DNA from: JABDKJ01 sp964609215
Lineage (GTDB): Bacteria > Bacteroidota > Bacteroidia > Flavobacteriales_D > JABDKJ01
Assembly: GCA_964609215.1 (NCBI GenBank)
Contig: CAZSQZ010000005.1
Location: forward strand, 148,322-212,321
DNA: 64,000 bases
Reading direction: 5' to 3'
Of the stretch, positions 62,232-64,000 are shown piece by piece (the first letter of the stretch is position 1; each line of letters starts with the position of its first letter). Position numbers and translations under genes: made by a program. The notes beneath the pieces were generated by a model that did no database searches, was not told the origin of the DNA, and saw only the letters and a program-made list of their open reading frames with translations.

Positions 62232-64000
62232 TTATTCCTTTATGAGTTTACTGGTTATTATGCCAGTATCAGTTGTTATTGATATCAAATATATTCCAGC
62301 ATGGAAATGAGAGATATCCGTTTTTAACAGTCCATCTTTTCGGTTAAAATCACTAATAAAATGAACTTGTTCTCCTATAGCATTTAGTATAGAAATGTTA
62401 TTGATATTTGATTCAATTTTCGAAATGTCAATATTCAATTCTCCACTACTTGGATTAGGATATATAGCAAGTCCATCGGCATTTAAGATTTTCAGTTCAC
62501 TTTGCTCTAGCTGTAAATTCATCTGTCCCAAGTTGGTAAATAGATCAAAGCTTGACCAAGGTGAAATATGAACATTGGATGGGGCTAACCTATCTGGTAA
62601 AGGAAGGCTATTGTCAATTATACAACCACATTGAACACGCCATTTGTAAAAAGCTCCAGGAACCATTGCTCCCGTTCCACCAGCAGGGAAAGTATTTGGA
62701 TTGAACAAAGTAAATGTAGATGAAGGCCCCAAAGGTGCTGAGTTATCGAATCCATTCGGCAAGCCATTCACGAGCTGTCCCTGAATCAATACTCTTCCAG
62801 GATTCTGAGTAAACGGTGCACTAACATCTAAAGAGCCAATTGTACCACCTTGAATAATGCATGCAGCTGTTTCATCAGAATAATGATCCCATCTTAACTG
62901 AGTAGTTCCGTTTTGCTGTAACTCATTAAGTCCTGTAGGAGCAGATGCAAAATTTGATGCAATACAACCCGCGCAATCCTCATCTGTCTGACCATCGCAA
63001 TTATCATCAATTCCATTCCCACAAACCTCTTCTTCTCCAGGGTTGGCATTCGCGTTGGTATCATCACAATCTAAACTATTGGCTACAAAGCCAGCTGGCT
63101 GTGCACAATCTAGAACTGAATTATTTGGATCTCCAAAGCCATCATTATCCATATCTGCAAACCAAGTTTGATCCAGCCCCTCATCTATTTGTCCATCACA
63201 ATTGTCATCTATACCATTGCACACTTCTGTTCCGTTTGGATTTACATCTGAGTTAGTATCATCGCAATCTAAATCATTGGAAACGAAACCTGCTGGCTGC
63301 GTACAAAAAGAAGCAGTGTTGTTTGGATCACCAAAGCCGTCTTCATCTGTATCCGCAAACCATGTAGAGTTGGGAAGAGCAGTTGTTGAGACGCTGGAAG
63401 AACTTGCGGAACATCCGTTTTCATCCGTAACCGTAACTGAAAAAGTACCTGAAGTACCTACTACAATCGATTGCGTAGTCGCTCCTGTACTCCACAAATA
63501 AGAATCTTCGCTTGAACTCGTGAGGGTAACAAATTCACCATCACAAAAGGTCAATGGACCACTTGGGGTAATTGTTGGTGTAGAAGGCAATGGATTAACA
63601 GTCACTGTTACAGGGTCAGATGTATCCATACAACCGTTCGAATCTGTTATGGTCACGGAATAATTCCCAGAAGAACTAACAGTTATGGATTGGGTGGTGG
63701 CACCTGTACTCCATAAATAGGAACTGGCCATGTTAGCAGTCAATGTAACACTTTCACCTTGACAAAATTCTAACGGGCCATCCAAAGTTACTTCTGCTGT
63801 TGGTAATGGAAAAACGGTAACTTCTGTTGGAGAAGAAACCGTTGCTGGACAGCCATTGACATCAAATATAGTTACAGAATAATTTCCTCCTGTTGTTACC
63901 GTTATACTTTGTGTAGTTTCTCCTGTACTCCACAAATAAGAATCCGCTACCGAACTTGTCAGAACAACACTAGCACCCTCACAAAACTCCAGAGGACCGC
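62232..64000 (-). CDS. Large T9SS-exported repeat protein, C-terminal part (partial)
   Basis: The frame stays open to the window edge, so the true start is outside; the first ATG-like position inside is a repeat Leu codon (TTG). The visible 589 residues contain three SprB-like Ig repeats (SYLWSTGATTQSITV and GNYSVTITDSNGC per unit). Two MopE-type metal-binding modules follow (WFADTDEDGFGDPNN, CDDTNSDVNPNGTEVCNGID and a second copy), then an all-beta region and a type A T9SS sorting domain (YPNPSSGELNIDIS, ending SKLIKE). It is probably a cell-surface adhesin of the gliding-adhesin kind. The MopE modules suggest calcium or copper binding. Confidence 0.88.
   Translation of the reverse strand, partial: GPLEFCEGASVVLTSSVADSYLWSTGETTQSITVTTGGNYSVTIFDVNGCPATVSSPTEVTVFPLPTAEVTLDGPLEFCQGESVTLTANMASSYLWSTGATTQSITVSSSGNYSVTITDSNGCMDTSDPVTVTVNPLPSTPTITPSGPLTFCDGEFVTLTSSSEDSYLWSTGATTQSIVVGTSGTFSVTVTDENGCSASSSSVSTTALPNSTWFADTDEDGFGDPNNTASFCTQPAGFVSNDLDCDDTNSDVNPNGTEVCNGIDDNCDGQIDEGLDQTWFADMDNDGFGDPNNSVLDCAQPAGFVANSLDCDDTNANANPGEEEVCGNGIDDNCDGQTDEDCAGCIASNFASAPTGLNELQQNGTTQLRWDHYSDETAACIIQGGTIGSLDVSAPFTQNPGRVLIQGQLVNGLPNGFDNSAPLGPSSTFTLFNPNTFPAGGTGAMVPGAFYKWRVQCGCIIDNSLPLPDRLAPSNVHISPWSSFDLFTNLGQMNLQLEQSELKILNADGLAIYPNPSSGELNIDISKIESNINNISILNAIGEQVHFISDFNRKDGLLKTDISHFHAGIYLISITTDTGIITSKLIKE
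63385..64000. repeat. 219-bp in-frame tandem repeats in the T9SS surface protein gene
   Basis: The heptamer CCTGTAC recurs at 63484, 63703 and 63922, exactly 219 bases (73 codons) apart, inside a repeated block that runs off the window edge. The copies differ at many third positions, so they are old enough to have diverged. Outer boundaries are approximate. Confidence 0.75.

Noticed and set aside
1..64000. tRNA or rRNA genes
   Set aside because: No cloverleaf with conserved T-loop bases or rRNA-like block was seen by eye. A covariance-model scan would be needed to exclude small RNAs fully.

Overview
The window is about 64 kb of AT-rich chromosomal DNA from a member of the phylum Bacteroidota, most likely a marine Flavobacteriales or Cryomorphaceae-type bacterium. 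The signs are three proteins with type IX secretion (T9SS) C-terminal sorting domains, several matches to the Bacteroidota -7 promoter element TAnnTTTG, few Shine-Dalgarno sequences, a TonB receptor with a carboxypeptidase-regulatory-like N-terminal domain, DUF4249-like and YD-repeat proteins, and a flavobacterial-type DnaK phosphate-binding loop (GGGTHDVS). No rRNA, tRNA, CRISPR array, integrase or prophage was found. The only mobile-element-type gene is a REP-associated tyrosine transposase (RAYT) lying among REP-like palindromes.

Layout. 1-2.5 kb: the end of rimM, three overlapping small secreted coiled-coil genes, then trmN6. 2.6-8.2 kb: a four-gene set that looks like a chaperone / two subunits / outer-membrane-barrel assembly system, with a strong terminator hairpin inside the set after the first subunit. 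8.2-13.1 kb: a saccharopine-dehydrogenase-type enzyme, then a CsgG-like lipoprotein followed by two LPP20-type lipoproteins. 13.2-15.3 kb: a DUF423 protein and PEP carboxykinase. 15.4-17.5 kb: an XRE-type regulator without an ordinary start codon, a lipoprotein with a Cys-rich tail resembling fulvocin C-related peptides, and a membrane-anchored thioredoxin-like partner. 17.5-18.9 kb: the RAYT/REP cluster. 18.9-37.5 kb: an 18.7-kb minus-strand operon of five genes (FG-GAP propeller protein, small membrane-anchored protein, 2231-aa SpvB/YD-like protein, LolA-like protein, 3028-aa RHS protein).

37.8-45 kb: a PAS-like protein, small conserved proteins, a TonB receptor, a Nudix hydrolase and MnmD. 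45-49.5 kb: two T9SS-exported proteins facing each other. 49.7-51.5 kb: a panB / DUF551-like / rluA operon. 51.6-54.8 kb: a DUF4249-like lipoprotein and dnaK. 54.8-60.2 kb: a SpoIIE-type phosphatase, an RND/MMPL exporter and an NhaC antiporter. 60.3-62.2 kb: a redoxin lipoprotein overlapping a cytochrome c / copper-monooxygenase-like lipoprotein. 62.2-64 kb: the C-terminal part of a large repeat-rich T9SS protein that runs off the window.

The best candidates for little-described systems are the usher-like assembly locus (2.6-8.2 kb), the split Tc/RHS-like operon (18.9-37.5 kb) and the Cys-rich peptide plus thioredoxin pair (15.9-17.5 kb). All functional statements come from reading motifs by eye, without database searches.
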